Positions 1 to 8,930 are shown, numbered from the stretch's first letter. The stretch: 64,000 nucleotides of DNA from Bacteroidota bacterium (GCA_021815405.1 JAKAGV010000006.1:62001-126000); one strand, 5' to 3'. The notes: generated from the sequence alone by a model not told the origin. Numbers and translations: made by a program.

Positions 1-1604
1 GATAAAGGATGCGTTTTATTTTCACCGAACTCAAGTGTAAACAACTCGAAGATCTCTTCAACCAAATCTAAAAAAGTTGTTAAGCCTTTTACGTTTTCTT
101 CAGGTGAGGACGCATTGTCATTTATCATCCTTTCGGGCACCCTTAACGAATAAATCAAATTCTGAAGAGTTATAAAGAATTCTTCGAGCGTCATTGATTT
201 ATTAAAAGGAGAAAGAATCTTAGATATCTGTTTTATATCTGCCAACGCCTTCTTGAAGATTATTTTATCTTTAATTTTATAGTCGTCGCCATTTTCTTCA
301 AGCTTATCAAGTTTCTCTATTGCATCTTCTAGAGTATTATTCCAATTATCGAAACCGGAAATAATTTTTAAATTGACTGAAGTTTTCAAAAGATTAGAAG
401 CATCAACTTCAGTCAATTCCAGAAATCCGCCGCTCAATGCGCGGAAAATATTTTTATAATAAAAATCGTTTTCAAGTATTTCCAAAAAATTAATTATAGA
501 AATTACAGGCGAAGAAGAATCAAGTGGAATTCTATCAGTCAGGTTAAATGGCAGACCGAATAGCGGAAAAATGTCTCGGATTAAAGGAGAATATTTTTGG
601 ATTAAATTAAAAGCTACGCAAATCCGGTGAGGCTCAACTTTCTTTTCAATAATTAATTCTTTTATCTCCTTAGCAATCAATCTAACCTCAATCTCGCGGG
701 TAGAAGCGGAAATCTTTGTTAAAGAATTTTCGAAAGTGTTCTCTTTCTTACCGGATTTTTTTTTGAAAAGATTTTCTCTTGTTATAGTCTGAAACTTATT
801 TTGAACTGCAGCAGAGATATCTTTTATCGGTGAAAATCCCTTTTTAATAAGCTTACCATAACACTTTTCCAAATGAGAAAAAATCATCTCGTTAAAGTTG
901 TAATAATCAAACAACACAAAAAGCTCGCAGCCTTTTGTTTCCGAAGCTGAATTGATTATTTCAATCTCCGGTGATGTAAATTCATCAAAGCCATTAATAA
1001 TTATCAAGGCAGCATCAGGATAAAGTTTTCTAAAATTCTTTTCAAATGCCCCCTGAGACAGCGAATTTAGCTCGCTGTAAATATCTCCGACCTCTTTTAC
1101 ATTCAGCTTTGAGCATTTCGATTGATAATTTTCATAAACATTTGCAATGTCTTCAGCTTTAATTTTTTCCGAGCCGGTTAAATTCTCAGATTCCAATCTA
1201 AGAAGAGACGGGGTAATTCCCTGCCGTTTATATTCTGAAATTACATCCCTAATTCTCTCCAGCGTTCCATGAGGTATATCGTTTTTGTAAACAGAAAAGT
1301 AATTCGGCTTAGTTTCTTTAAAACTTTGTTTTAGTAAAACAGAAGAGGCAGCTTCGCTCAATGTTCTTAAGGATGAATTTGCATCTGCGAAAAGAATGTT
1401 TGTTGCAAATGATGCAATAGTTTCAAGATTTATTTTGCCTGCTGTCTGTTGAGGTGCATTCGAAATTATCTCTCTTTTTAATGATCGAATTTTTCTATTT
1501 GTAGGCACAACCAGGACAAACTCATTAAGTTTACCGGATTTTATTTTTTCATCCAGCAGTGCATCCAGGTCAATCGATCCAACTTTACTTTTTGTAAGAA
1601 TCAT
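1..1604 (-). CDS. AddB-like ATP-dependent nuclease/helicase subunit, C-terminus cut by window edge
   Basis: An open frame runs from an ATG at 1604 to the window edge, giving about 534 residues without a stop. The N-terminus (residues about 19-35, EFVLVVPTNRK) and a middle stretch reading ASTREIEVRLIAKEIKELI match the pattern of AddB/PD-(D/E)XK nuclease-family proteins, which act with an AddA/UvrD-type helicase to process double-strand DNA ends. The C-terminal nuclease and iron-sulfur cysteines would lie outside the window, so catalytic capacity cannot be judged. The start overlaps the 3' end of the upstream CYTH gene by 20 bp, so the two are probably co-transcribed. The family call rests on fold-level sequence character rather than a signature motif. 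An addA partner would be expected just beyond position 1. Confidence 0.75.
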   Translation of the reverse strand, partial: MILTKSKVGSIDLDALLDEKIKSGKLNEFVLVVPTNRKIRSLKREIISNAPQQTAGKINLETIASFATNILFADANSSLRTLSEAASSVLLKQSFKETKPNYFSVYKNDIPHGTLERIRDVISEYKRQGITPSLLRLESENLTGSEKIKAEDIANVYENYQSKCSKLNVKEVGDIYSELNSLSQGAFEKNFRKLYPDAALIIINGFDEFTSPEIEIINSASETKGCELFVLFDYYNFNEMIFSHLEKCYGKLIKKGFSPIKDISAAVQNKFQTITRENLFKKKSGKKENTFENSLTKISASTREIEVRLIAKEIKELIIEKKVEPHRICVAFNLIQKYSPLIRDIFPLFGLPFNLTDRIPLDSSSPVISIINFLEILENDFYYKNIFRALSGGFLELTEVDASNLLKTSVNLKIISGFDNWNNTLEDAIEKLDKLEENGDDYKIKDKIIFKKALADIKQISKILSPFNKSMTLEEFFITLQNLIYSLRVPERMINDNASSPEENVKGLTTFLDLVEEIFELFTLEFGENKTHPL

Positions 1605-2106
1605 TTCGACTTTCAATCATCAAATTTCGATAAGACTTCCTGATGCTTTCGTACTGATCAAGTTTCAATAATTTAATTATTTCGTAATATCTTTTCTTTG
1701 CATCTAATTTACTATTCAATACTAAGGTTTCAAGTTCCAAAAAATTTCCTAAGCCTTTCACCGAATCTAAATGGACTCGTGTATTATCGTACATAAAAAG
1801 CTGCCTTTTCTTTTCAACGACTGCTTCAGTCTTAAAAATTATATTGAAGAACTTCTCAGCATTTCCATTTGCAATTTGAAGAACTTCATAATTGGAAAAA
1901 CGGTCGCTTCCCTTTTCATCTCTCAAATATTTTATAATGCTTTGTTCGCCATTCTCTAATCGAAGCTTAAGGAGTTCACCGTGGTTTTTGTAATAAACAT
2001 CTTTTTGATTCAGCGTTTTAACGAACTCTGCATTTATTACTTTCAATAACTTTTTCACTCTGGAAAAAGATTTCAATTTGACTTTCAATTCAAGATTAAC
2101 GGGCAT
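1585..2106 (-). CDS. CYTH-domain protein (class IV adenylate cyclase / triphosphatase-like)
   Basis: The 173-residue protein opens with NLELKVKL, a variant of the ExExK signature that starts CYTH (CyaB/thiamine-triphosphatase) folds. The alternating charged strands typical of the triphosphate tunnel follow (KLRLENG near residue 50, SIIKYLRDEK near 60, KKRQLF near 100, HLDSVKGLGNFLELE near 115-125). The GLGxFxELE motif is a CYTH hallmark. Members hydrolyse or cyclise triphosphate substrates, and the substrate here is unknown. The gene overlaps the following AddB-like gene by 20 bp. It is divergent from the gene at 2209. Confidence 0.85.
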   Translation of the reverse strand: MPVNLELKVKLKSFSRVKKLLKVINAEFVKTLNQKDVYYKNHGELLKLRLENGEQSIIKYLRDEKGSDRFSNYEVLQIANGNAEKFFNIIFKTEAVVEKKRQLFMYDNTRVHLDSVKGLGNFLELETLVLNSKLDAKKRYYEIIKLLKLDQYESIRKSYRNLMIESRNDSYKK

Positions 2107-2208
2107 ATGTATTAAAGGTTCCTTTCAAATTAATTTTGGTATTACAATTCAATCTTAATTAAGATGTTGAATTTATTTTTTAAATAGTTATTTTACTGAT
2201 GAATAAAA

Positions 2209-2853
2209 ATGAAAACTTTAGTTTTAACGGCAATATTACTAATTCCATTCCTAAATGTAAACGCACAAGGAATAGGAAAGTTAGCTCCGCCAAAGCCTTT
2301 GGAAAAATTTCCAAACAATGCATGGGGCATTGATGTAATGTTCGGCGAAGGCGGTTTCGGCTTGGGAACTTTTTATCGCAGACAGCTTTCGGACGTTGTT
2401 ACTGCTTTTGGTGACATATCCTTCTCTGAAGCACAAGATCCGCGTGAGTTTACTTTTGTAGATTACTTTGGCAACACCTATGTTGCGGGCAAAGTAAACC
2501 GGGCTTTTATTGTTCCTCTTAACTTCGGAATTCAATACAGACTTTTTGAAAATGTAATTGCCGATAATCTTCGGCCTTATTTGAACTTCGGAATTGGTCC
2601 TGCGCTTGTTTTGTCTGATCCTTACAAGGAAGAATATTTTACTGCATTTAAATACGCGCATGCATACTACACGCTTGGCGGATATATTGGCTTTGGTGCA
2701 AACTTCGGAATTGATAAAAATAGTTTGGTCGGCATCAATATGCGATATTATATTATTCATATGTTCAATCAGGGCATTGAACTTCTGCAGGGGAAATACG
2801 ATAAAGACTTAGGTGGATTTTTTCTAACACTTAATCTTGGTACAATGTATTGA
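2209..2853 (+). CDS. Exported outer-membrane beta-barrel-like protein, unknown function
   Basis: The 214-residue protein has a clean signal peptide (MKTLVLTAILLIPFLNVNAQG, cleavage after NAQ or NA) followed by many short glycine- and aromatic-rich alternating strands (GEGGFGLGTFYRRQL, LNFGIQYRLF, YLNFGIGPALVL, YIGFGANFGID). It ends in a strand finishing with Tyr (TLNLGTMY). This is the pattern of a small 8-12-strand outer-membrane barrel. I do not recognise a named family. Its stop overlaps the TTG start of the next gene by 4 bp, which suggests translational coupling with the DUF2461 protein. Confidence 0.7.
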   Translation: MKTLVLTAILLIPFLNVNAQGIGKLAPPKPLEKFPNNAWGIDVMFGEGGFGLGTFYRRQLSDVVTAFGDISFSEAQDPREFTFVDYFGNTYVAGKVNRAFIVPLNFGIQYRLFENVIADNLRPYLNFGIGPALVLSDPYKEEYFTAFKYAHAYYTLGGYIGFGANFGIDKNSLVGINMRYYIIHMFNQGIELLQGKYDKDLGGFFLTLNLGTMY

Positions 2854-3584
2854 ATAACGCACTTCCTGACTTCAAAGGTTTCAAACCAGAAACGTTTAAA
2901 TTTCTCAAGGATTTATCAAAAGAAAAGAACAACAACACAACCTGGTTCTCTAAAAACCGGGACAGATATGAAGAGAATCTTGTATTGCCCGTAAAATCAT
3001 TCGTTGCAACCATAGGACAATTTTTCAATCATTTGAATCCTGGGATACGAACTGAACCAAAATTTTCTAAGACTATTACAAGAATTAATAAAGACGCTCG
3101 TTTTACCAAAGGCGGACCTTACAGAAATTATATGTTGATTCATTTCGGAAAATTTAAGATGGACAGCGAGTTTTTTGTTTATCTTGATAAAACCGGAATT
3201 GAATACGGACTTTTTCTAAATAATTCTAAAGAAAAAGATTTGTACTTTAATCAGAATCTCTACCTAAGGAAAAACGAGATTATTAATTGCTGTGAGAAAT
3301 TTAAGATTAACAATAAGTTCGGCTTTTACGAAATGCACAAGAATGAGCTTACAGAAATTTCTAAGTTCAATGCAAAGAAAAATTTTGAATTATTTGTAGG
3401 AATGAAATACATAATACTTCAAAAAGAAAGAAAACTTGACGATAAGCTTTGCTATTCGACAAATTTTCTTTCCGAAGCAATAAAAGTTTTTTCAAACTTA
3501 TATCCTCTTTATTGTTTTGCTGTTTCTCCTCAGCCCGAAAAGCTCCTTTATGATTTTGAGGAACGCTTAGGAATAGCAGTCTAA
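2850..3584 (+). CDS. DUF2461 / TIGR02453 family protein
   Basis: The 244-residue protein starts with FKGFKPETFKFLKDLSKEKNNNTTWFSKNRDRYEEN, carries NKDARFTKGGPYRNYM at about 75-95, and has HFGKF. These are the conserved features of the DUF2461 family (TIGR02453), a soluble protein family of unknown biochemical function. The start is a TTG at 2850 inside the stop region of the upstream gene; no in-frame ATG lies near the family N-terminus, so the TTG is preferred. Cytoplasmic, with no signal peptide. Confidence 0.85.
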   Translation: MNNALPDFKGFKPETFKFLKDLSKEKNNNTTWFSKNRDRYEENLVLPVKSFVATIGQFFNHLNPGIRTEPKFSKTITRINKDARFTKGGPYRNYMLIHFGKFKMDSEFFVYLDKTGIEYGLFLNNSKEKDLYFNQNLYLRKNEIINCCEKFKINNKFGFYEMHKNELTEISKFNAKKNFELFVGMKYIILQKERKLDDKLCYSTNFLSEAIKVFSNLYPLYCFAVSPQPEKLLYDFEERLGIAV

Positions 3585-3607
3585 TAAATCATAGTCAAAT
3601 AAAAGTA

Positions 3608-3638
3608 TTATGCTTATTTTGGGGCATAAATTTTTTTT
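3608..3638 (+). terminator. Probable rho-independent terminator
   Basis: A short stem TTATGC / GCATAA with a T/G-rich loop is followed by a run of eight T. It lies 24 bp after the DUF2461 stop and before the M14 peptidase start. Confidence 0.55.
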
Positions 3639-3659
3639 ATCATTCATTATATTTTCTAC

Positions 3660-5042
3660 ATGACCTCAGAAATTGAGTTTGCTAACAGGATTTATTACAA
3701 CTACGAGCACTACAAAGAAAAAAGTCTGATTAACCGCAGGTTCAAACACTCAGACATAATTCCATTGATAGAACATTTAAATAAATCGGAAGTCTTTTCA
3801 TTGACTATGGCTGGTGAATCTGCACAGAAACGTTCAATTAATCTTATCAAATTCGGCAATGGTAAAACTAAAGTATTTCTATGGTCTCAGATGCATGGCG
3901 ACGAATCCACCGCAACAATGGCGTTATTTGATATCTTTAATTTCCTTGGTGCATTTGACGGATTTAATGATGTACGAAGGCTTTTTGCAGAAAATCTGTC
4001 CATATATTTTATGCCGATGGTAAATCCGGATGGAGCTGAGGTTTTTCAAAGAAGAAACTCTCTTGAAATAGACTTAAACAGAGATGCCGCAAAGCAGCAA
4101 TCGCCTGAAAGCAGAATTCTTAAAGAAACTTTCGACAATTTAAAAGCCGACTTCGGATTTAATTTGCATGACCAAAACATACTTTATTCTGCCGGTCATA
4201 CATTTAAGCCTGCAACTCTCTCCTTTCTTGCACCGCCTGTTGATTATGAACAGACAATTGATGATGCCCGCTCAAACTCGATGAAGCTAATCAGCCATCT
4301 TTATGAAGTACTTTCCGTTTTTATTCCCGGTCATATTGCAAAATATAAAGATGATTTTGAACCAAGAGCTTTCGGCGATAATTTCCAGAAAGCGGGTACG
4401 AGTACAATTCTTATTGAATCAGGAGGCTGGAAAGATGATCCGGAGAAACAGTTTGTGAGAAAATTAAATTACACTGCTTTGCTCGTCGCTTTGAAAAGTA
4501 TCGCCGAAAAAAATTACACTCATGAGAAAATAGAGATCTACGAAAACATTCCATTTAATGAAGAAGATTTAATGGATATGATTATCCGGAACGTTACCTT
4601 CAAGAATAACGGAATAGAATATAAAATTGATATCGGTATAACACGCACAGAGTCAAACTTTAACGGCGCAAAAGAATTCCATCATGAATCTGCCATAGAA
4701 GACATTGGCGATCTATCTATATATTTCGGTTATGAAGATTACGATTTTAACGGCATGGAAATATTTCCCGGAAAAACTTACTCGAAGAAATTCAGTTCCA
4801 TTTCCGAAATAGAAAAACTTAACCCGCATGAAATGTACAGCCAGGGATATACCAATATAATTGTTAATTCAGACAGCAGCGGCTTTTATCAAAAAGGATT
4901 TCCATTTTTTATTATTAATCCGGGACAGCAGAATCCTTCCGAAATAAAAATTGGGAAGACACCGAATTTCATTTTAAAAATGAATGATAAAGTTAGATAT
5001 GTAGTTATTAATGGCTTCTTAATCGATACGGAAGAAATTTAA
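3660..5042 (+). CDS. M14-family zinc carboxypeptidase
   Basis: The 460-residue protein carries the M14 zinc site: H79-x-x-E82 within SQMHGDEST and the third ligand H170 in GFNLHDQ. It also has substrate-site MVNPDGAE (about 120-127) with LNRDA (about 139-143), and the probable catalytic Glu253 in ILIESGGW. The C-terminal about 190 residues are an extra domain of unknown role. No signal peptide is visible, so it appears cytoplasmic. M14 enzymes trim C-terminal residues from peptides or cell-wall peptides; the substrate is not deducible. The ATG at 3660 follows the putative terminator at 3608-3638. Confidence 0.88.
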   Translation: MTSEIEFANRIYYNYEHYKEKSLINRRFKHSDIIPLIEHLNKSEVFSLTMAGESAQKRSINLIKFGNGKTKVFLWSQMHGDESTATMALFDIFNFLGAFDGFNDVRRLFAENLSIYFMPMVNPDGAEVFQRRNSLEIDLNRDAAKQQSPESRILKETFDNLKADFGFNLHDQNILYSAGHTFKPATLSFLAPPVDYEQTIDDARSNSMKLISHLYEVLSVFIPGHIAKYKDDFEPRAFGDNFQKAGTSTILIESGGWKDDPEKQFVRKLNYTALLVALKSIAEKNYTHEKIEIYENIPFNEEDLMDMIIRNVTFKNNGIEYKIDIGITRTESNFNGAKEFHHESAIEDIGDLSIYFGYEDYDFNGMEIFPGKTYSKKFSSISEIEKLNPHEMYSQGYTNIIVNSDSSGFYQKGFPFFIINPGQQNPSEIKIGKTPNFILKMNDKVRYVVINGFLIDTEEI

Positions 5043-5120
5043 AAGATTATGACCATTCTGTTTCCTTATTTGTAAGAGAAGAGATCAAAAATCAAAATAA
5101 GATGGCAGAATACAATTACC

Positions 5121-5510
5121 TCGTTTAAAGAGAATGGATTCTCACTACCAGAAATTGAAATTTTACACTTAGAATTGAAAAATCCATTATTGGATAAAGG
5201 ATAACCACTCTCCAAATTGAAAATTCAAGTCACAACAAATGAATTCCATGACTGGAAACGAAAAAATCAGGACAGAAATATAATTTCCAAGACAGGGAAT
5301 AGAAAATCCAGTACAAGAAATTAGGTTTCATTGCTTGGAAATGTAAATTCCTATCATAGAAAATGAAATCCAAGACAGGAAATTTAAAATCCAGTACAGG
5401 AAATGAGGTTTCTAAGCTTGGAAATCAAAAATCCAGTACAGGAAATATGATTTCCAAGCTTGGAAATTAAAATTCCAAGCATGGAATTTTAATTTCCGAT
5501 CAAATAAATT
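5121..5510. repeat. Array of about nineteen 21-bp imperfect palindromic repeats
   Basis: The TCC core recurs at about 5121, 5142, 5162, 5183, 5204, 5225, 5245, 5267, 5286, 5307, 5328, 5349, 5369, 5390, 5411, 5432, 5453, 5474 and 5495, with steps of 19-22 bp and nearly always 21. Two subtypes are visible: ATCCAGTACAGGAAAT (5307, 5390, 5432) and TTTCCAAGCTTGGAAA (5453; 5411 is close). The second is a perfect 16-bp palindrome. The 5' units are more decayed; fainter copies may reach back to 5063. There is no long open frame on either strand and there are no unique spacers. The whole gap 5043-5767 holds this array plus a promoter-like site and no gene. Confidence 0.85.
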
Positions 5511-5704
5511 GCTAATTTTGAACAAAAACGCACTTTTCCATTCAAATTTTGAATAATTGACAATATGAAATAAATAAAACTCTCAGTTAAAAACTTTATC
5601 CAGCCTAAGAAATTAACTTTAATGTTAGAATTATCTGGAATATTTAATCTGTTTATTTTATCAACATCCGGGAGGCATTTTATTAAAACAGTGATTAAAG
5701 ATTC

Positions 5705-5735
5705 TTGATTATAGACTAATGTTTACCTATTTTTG
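5705..5735 (+). promoter_or_regulatory. Candidate Bacteroidota-type promoter of the zinc-ribbon/rpsU operon
   Basis: TTG at 5705-5707 is followed after 20 bp by TATTTTTG at 5728-5735. This fits the Bacteroidota -33 TTG / -7 TAnnTTTG pattern with an allowed spacer. It sits about 32 bp before the ATG at 5768. Use of this pattern in the source organism is assumed. Confidence 0.4.
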
Positions 5736-5767
5736 AGTCTTAGGTTTTTAGCATAGGAAGTTTTATC

Positions 5768-6148
5768 ATGGCACGTGTAAAGAATATTGAAGCGTTTTGT
5801 TCTTTTTGTAACGCTGTTAAAAAGATGGAATTAGCCGGGGAAGTTTTAGGATCAGATAAACCAAACAGATATTGGGCTAAATGCAAAAAGTGCAAACAGA
5901 CCATGATAATTGATTTAACTGAAAATGTAAAAATTACAAAGCCTTCACTTGAAGGAATTGAAAATGAAGATTGCACGATTTATTCACCTGACAAATCCTT
6001 TACCGTAGGCGAATCTATATATCATAAGAACTGGGATGACTTTGGCAAGGTTGTTTCTAAAGAAACTCTTTCGAACGGTCAAAGTTCAATCGCGGTAGAG
6101 TTTCAGAAATCAGGATTAAAAAAATTAATTGAATCATACACAATTTAA
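5768..6148 (+). CDS. Zinc-ribbon protein with C-terminal small beta-barrel (tudor/SH3-like) segment
   Basis: The 126-residue protein has two Cys pairs (CSFC near residues 11-14, CKKCKQ near 39-42) that make a zinc ribbon. A C-terminal segment, FTVGESIYHKNWDDFGKVVSKE, resembles the VGDxVxHxxFGxGxVV barrel found at the ends of PcrA/UvrD and in other nucleic-acid or RNA-polymerase-binding proteins. I do not know a named family with this exact architecture. It is 24 bp upstream of rpsU on the same strand, so a role near translation or transcription is inferred from context only. ATG at 5768 follows AGGAAG. Confidence 0.75.
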   Translation: MARVKNIEAFCSFCNAVKKMELAGEVLGSDKPNRYWAKCKKCKQTMIIDLTENVKITKPSLEGIENEDCTIYSPDKSFTVGESIYHKNWDDFGKVVSKETLSNGQSSIAVEFQKSGLKKLIESYTI

Positions 6149-6172
6149 AATACCAGGAAAAGAGGTGATAGT

Positions 6173-6364
6173 TTGGTAGGGATTACGGTTGGAGAGAATG
6201 AATCCATCGATAAAGCTCTTAGAAGATTTAAAAAGAAATACGAACGTTCCGGAGTACTAAAAGAATTTAAGAAAAGGACCTTTTTTGTTAAGCCTTCTAT
6301 AAAGAAAAGAATGGAAAAACTTAAAGCTGCACGACGCGCTCATAGAATTGACAATATGGAATAA
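6173..6364 (+). CDS. rpsU: 30S ribosomal protein S21
   Basis: The 63-residue protein is highly basic and matches bS21 throughout: GENESIDKALRRFKKKYERSG at the N-terminus, then KEFKKRTFFVKPS and KKRMEKLKAARRAHR. bS21 binds the 30S subunit near the anti-Shine-Dalgarno region and assists initiation. The start is a TTG at 6173 preceded by AGAGGTGA. A strong hairpin terminator follows directly, so this ends the operon with the zinc-ribbon gene. Confidence 0.95.
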   Translation: MVGITVGENESIDKALRRFKKKYERSGVLKEFKKRTFFVKPSIKKRMEKLKAARRAHRIDNME

Positions 6365-6371
6365 GTTTAAG

Positions 6372-6405
6372 TCCCGATTTACTTAAAGGTAAATCGGGAT
6401 TTTTC
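6372..6405 (+). terminator. Rho-independent terminator after rpsU
   Basis: The stem TCCCGATTTAC / GTAAATCGGGA encloses a short loop and is followed by TTTTTCATTTT. It lies between convergent rpsU and the LOG-family gene, so it can serve the plus strand and possibly both. Confidence 0.85.
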
Positions 6406-7261
6406 ATTTTAAAGCTACTCTTGGTTCAAGGGGCTCAGGTTCTTTCTTAGTCAGATAATGCTTATCAAAATGCTTCACAATGCAATCAAATGCATCATCC
6501 ACGCTATTGCAGAAAGTAAAATAATTCATATCACTTTTATTGATTGTTCCATTCTCAATCAATCCATCAAAATTGACAATGCTTTTCCAATATTTTTCAT
6601 CATAAACAAGAAGCAGCATTTTCTTTTTAATTTTTCCAGTTTGAACTAATGTCAGAATTTCAAAAAACTCATCCATCGTTCCGAACCCGCCTGGAAAAAC
6701 AACGAGGCATTTTGCAAGATAAGCAAACCAGAATTTTCTCATAAAGAAATAGTGAAACTCGAATCTTAATTCGGGTGAGACATATTTATTAATGAACTGT
6801 TCAAACGGAATGCTGATATTTAATCCAATTGAATAACCACCTGCAAGACGGGCACCTTTATTTGCCGCTTCCATAATGCCGGGACCCCCGCCTGTACAGA
6901 TTATAAAACGGTTTGCAAAAGTTCCCAGGCTCATCGACCATTCAGTTAATCTTTTTGAAAGATCAACGGCATCCTCATAATATTTTGACATATGCACCGA
7001 ATGCTGGGCTTTCCGCAATTCTTCGGCAAGTTTTGGAGTAGCAGGATTAATGGTTTTAAATTTATTTAATTCGGATTGGGCTTCCTTGCGGGATTTTAAT
7101 CTTGCCGAGCCGAAAAAAACTATTGTATCTATAATTTTATGCTTTCTAAATTCTTTCTGCGGCTGCAGAAACTCGGAGAGTATTCTTAAAATTCTTGCAT
7201 CTGCAGAATTTAGAAATTCGATGTCTTCGTATGCCTTTAGTACATTTTTATCTTTTGCCAT
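6404..7261 (-). CDS. LOG-family (TIGR00730) nucleotide-sugar hydrolase
   Basis: The 285-residue Rossmann-fold protein has GGGPGIMEAAN at about 124-134 and PGGFGTMDE at about 190-198. These are the two signatures of the LOG family, long mis-named lysine decarboxylases. Characterised members hydrolyse nucleoside 5'-monophosphates (cytokinin riboside phosphates or purine nucleotides) to base and ribose 5-phosphate. About 80 residues precede the core, longer than the minimal approximately 190-residue LOG, so it belongs to the extended class. It converges on rpsU across a shared terminator. Confidence 0.88.
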   Translation of the reverse strand: MAKDKNVLKAYEDIEFLNSADARILRILSEFLQPQKEFRKHKIIDTIVFFGSARLKSRKEAQSELNKFKTINPATPKLAEELRKAQHSVHMSKYYEDAVDLSKRLTEWSMSLGTFANRFIICTGGGPGIMEAANKGARLAGGYSIGLNISIPFEQFINKYVSPELRFEFHYFFMRKFWFAYLAKCLVVFPGGFGTMDEFFEILTLVQTGKIKKKMLLLVYDEKYWKSIVNFDGLIENGTINKSDMNYFTFCNSVDDAFDCIVKHFDKHYLTKKEPEPLEPRVALK

Positions 7262-7379
7262 GATGATTTTGCTTTAATCAATTTTGATATAAAAAAAGTT
7301 GTACTTCCCTAAAAGTCTTTTATTTCTTTTTGAAAATTTTATATTTGCCAGATATTATTTTAAATAATAATCAAGTCCG

Positions 7380-7487
7380 CTCTAAAAAGGTTATTCTCGT
7401 GAAAAACGGGAGTCCAAAAAGTTTTGATCATCGAATTGATTCCCACTTTTGTGGGAATGACATTTCGTTTTTTTTAGCTTTTTAGAG
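7380..7487. mobile_element. Non-autonomous inverted-repeat element, CTCTAAAAAG family, copy 1
   Basis: A 108-bp segment is bounded by CTCTAAAAAG (7380-7389) and CTTTTTAGAG (7478-7487), perfect 10-bp inverted ends. Inside, ATTCCCACTTTTGTGGGAAT (7439-7458) is a hairpin, and a second, weaker one starts at TTATTCTCGTG. A second copy with the same ends and internal order lies at 33423-33529. No coding capacity. The rest of the gap 7262-7615 shows no gene. Confidence 0.75.
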
Positions 7488-7615
7488 TATACTTACAAAT
7501 AAGAATTAAATTTTCCCGGAATTTAAATTCCGTTTTTCATTTGATTTAAATATAGATAAGTTAATTTATATTACAAACAAGAATTGTTACTCAAGGATAC
7601 AGAACCAGGTACTCG

Positions 7616-8884
7616 ATGATTAAAAGCTTATTACTATTTCTACTGCTCTGCAGCATGGAAGTTTTTTGCTCAACTAAAGAATTTGTAAAAAATAAAATTG
7701 AAGATGTTCTTGCAAAAATTCCACCGGATACAAAAACTGCTATACTCATTTACAATCCACTGACACAGGATACAATATTCAAAGAGAACCATACCGTTTC
7801 GATGGTACCCGCATCAAATACTAAGCTGTTTACTACCGCAACGGCACTTTCACTTATGGGCGGAGATTATAAGCTTAGCACTAAAATTATGACCACCGAT
7901 AAAAATATTAGAGACGGGATAATAAATGGAAATCTTTATATAAAAGGTTTCGGAAATTCTTTATTTACCATAGACGACCTGGATGAGATGGTACGGCAAT
8001 TAAAAAGAATGGGCATAAAAAGAATTGCAGGCAATGTTGTAGGAGATGATTATTACTTTGATGAGCTTTATACACGTACCGATTGGATTGATGATGAAGA
8101 GCCAAATGTAAATTTACCTCCAATCTCTGCTTTAGTTATTGATAGGAACAGAGAATTCGTTCGTCGAAAAATAAAGATGCGCAGGAGAAAAAAAATCTAT
8201 TATAGAATAATAAATTCATATCAAAATATCAGCAATCCGCCACTATATATTGCAGAACTATTAAGAGAAAAGTTGATTGAAAATGGAATTAGGGTTGAAC
8301 ATCCGGCAATAAAAGGACATACTCCGCAGGATGCGGTTACCTTGTCAGAATCCAGTATTTTATTAAAGGATTTGATCAGAGTTATTAACAAGCATAGCGA
8401 TAATTTTTTAGCTGAATGTCTATTTAAAACTCTCGGAGCTTATGCATCAGGAAAAGAAGGAAATTCGTTTTACTCTACCCAAACAATTTTGAAGTTTCTT
8501 AAAGATAATGGCATTTATTCAGATGGTACTTCAGTTGTTGATGGTTCGGGAATTTCAAAATATGATCTTGTAACTGTTGGTGCAATTGTCGGACTTTTAG
8601 ATAAAATGTATTTTAATCTTAGGGATTTTAAAGACTTTTACAATTCGCTTAGTATTGCCGGAGTTGATGGTACACTTCGTTATCGCATGCGAAGCAGTTC
8701 TGCCGAAAATGAATTCCACGGGAAAACCGGAACTCTGCACAACGTTTCTTCTCTTTCAGGATATTTGAAGACTCAGAAGGGTGATGATTTAATTGTCAGT
8801 ATCATTTTCGATTTCAAATCAAAATATCCTAATTATTATAGAGGAATTGAGAATCAAATCGTAGAAATACTTGCTAATTGGTAA
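7616..8884 (+). CDS. dacB: D-alanyl-D-alanine carboxypeptidase/endopeptidase (PBP4, peptidase S13)
   Basis: The 422-residue protein has a signal peptide (residues 1-18) and all three penicillin-binding motifs in order: S67-NT-K70 in VPASNTK, an SDN triad in NKHSDNFLAE, and KTG in FHGKTGTLHN. The residues between the first and second motif fit the S13 extra domain. PBP4-type enzymes cleave D-Ala-D-Ala termini and cross-links of peptidoglycan in the periplasm. Length is near the usual 450-480. ATG at 7616 is preceded only by a weak purine stretch. The gene stands alone between an inverted-repeat element and a large hairpin. Confidence 0.92.
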   Translation: MIKSLLLFLLLCSMEVFCSTKEFVKNKIEDVLAKIPPDTKTAILIYNPLTQDTIFKENHTVSMVPASNTKLFTTATALSLMGGDYKLSTKIMTTDKNIRDGIINGNLYIKGFGNSLFTIDDLDEMVRQLKRMGIKRIAGNVVGDDYYFDELYTRTDWIDDEEPNVNLPPISALVIDRNREFVRRKIKMRRRKKIYYRIINSYQNISNPPLYIAELLREKLIENGIRVEHPAIKGHTPQDAVTLSESSILLKDLIRVINKHSDNFLAECLFKTLGAYASGKEGNSFYSTQTILKFLKDNGIYSDGTSVVDGSGISKYDLVTVGAIVGLLDKMYFNLRDFKDFYNSLSIAGVDGTLRYRMRSSSAENEFHGKTGTLHNVSSLSGYLKTQKGDDLIVSIIFDFKSKYPNYYRGIENQIVEILANW

Positions 8885-8930
8885 AAATGTGTTGGTAGGA
8901 TTTTCTCTTACAACTTCTTGCTGTTAATAA

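Noticed and set aside
5121-5510. CRISPR array
   Set aside because: Repeats are contiguous 21-bp units with no unique spacers, the repeat is imperfect, and there is no cas gene in the window.
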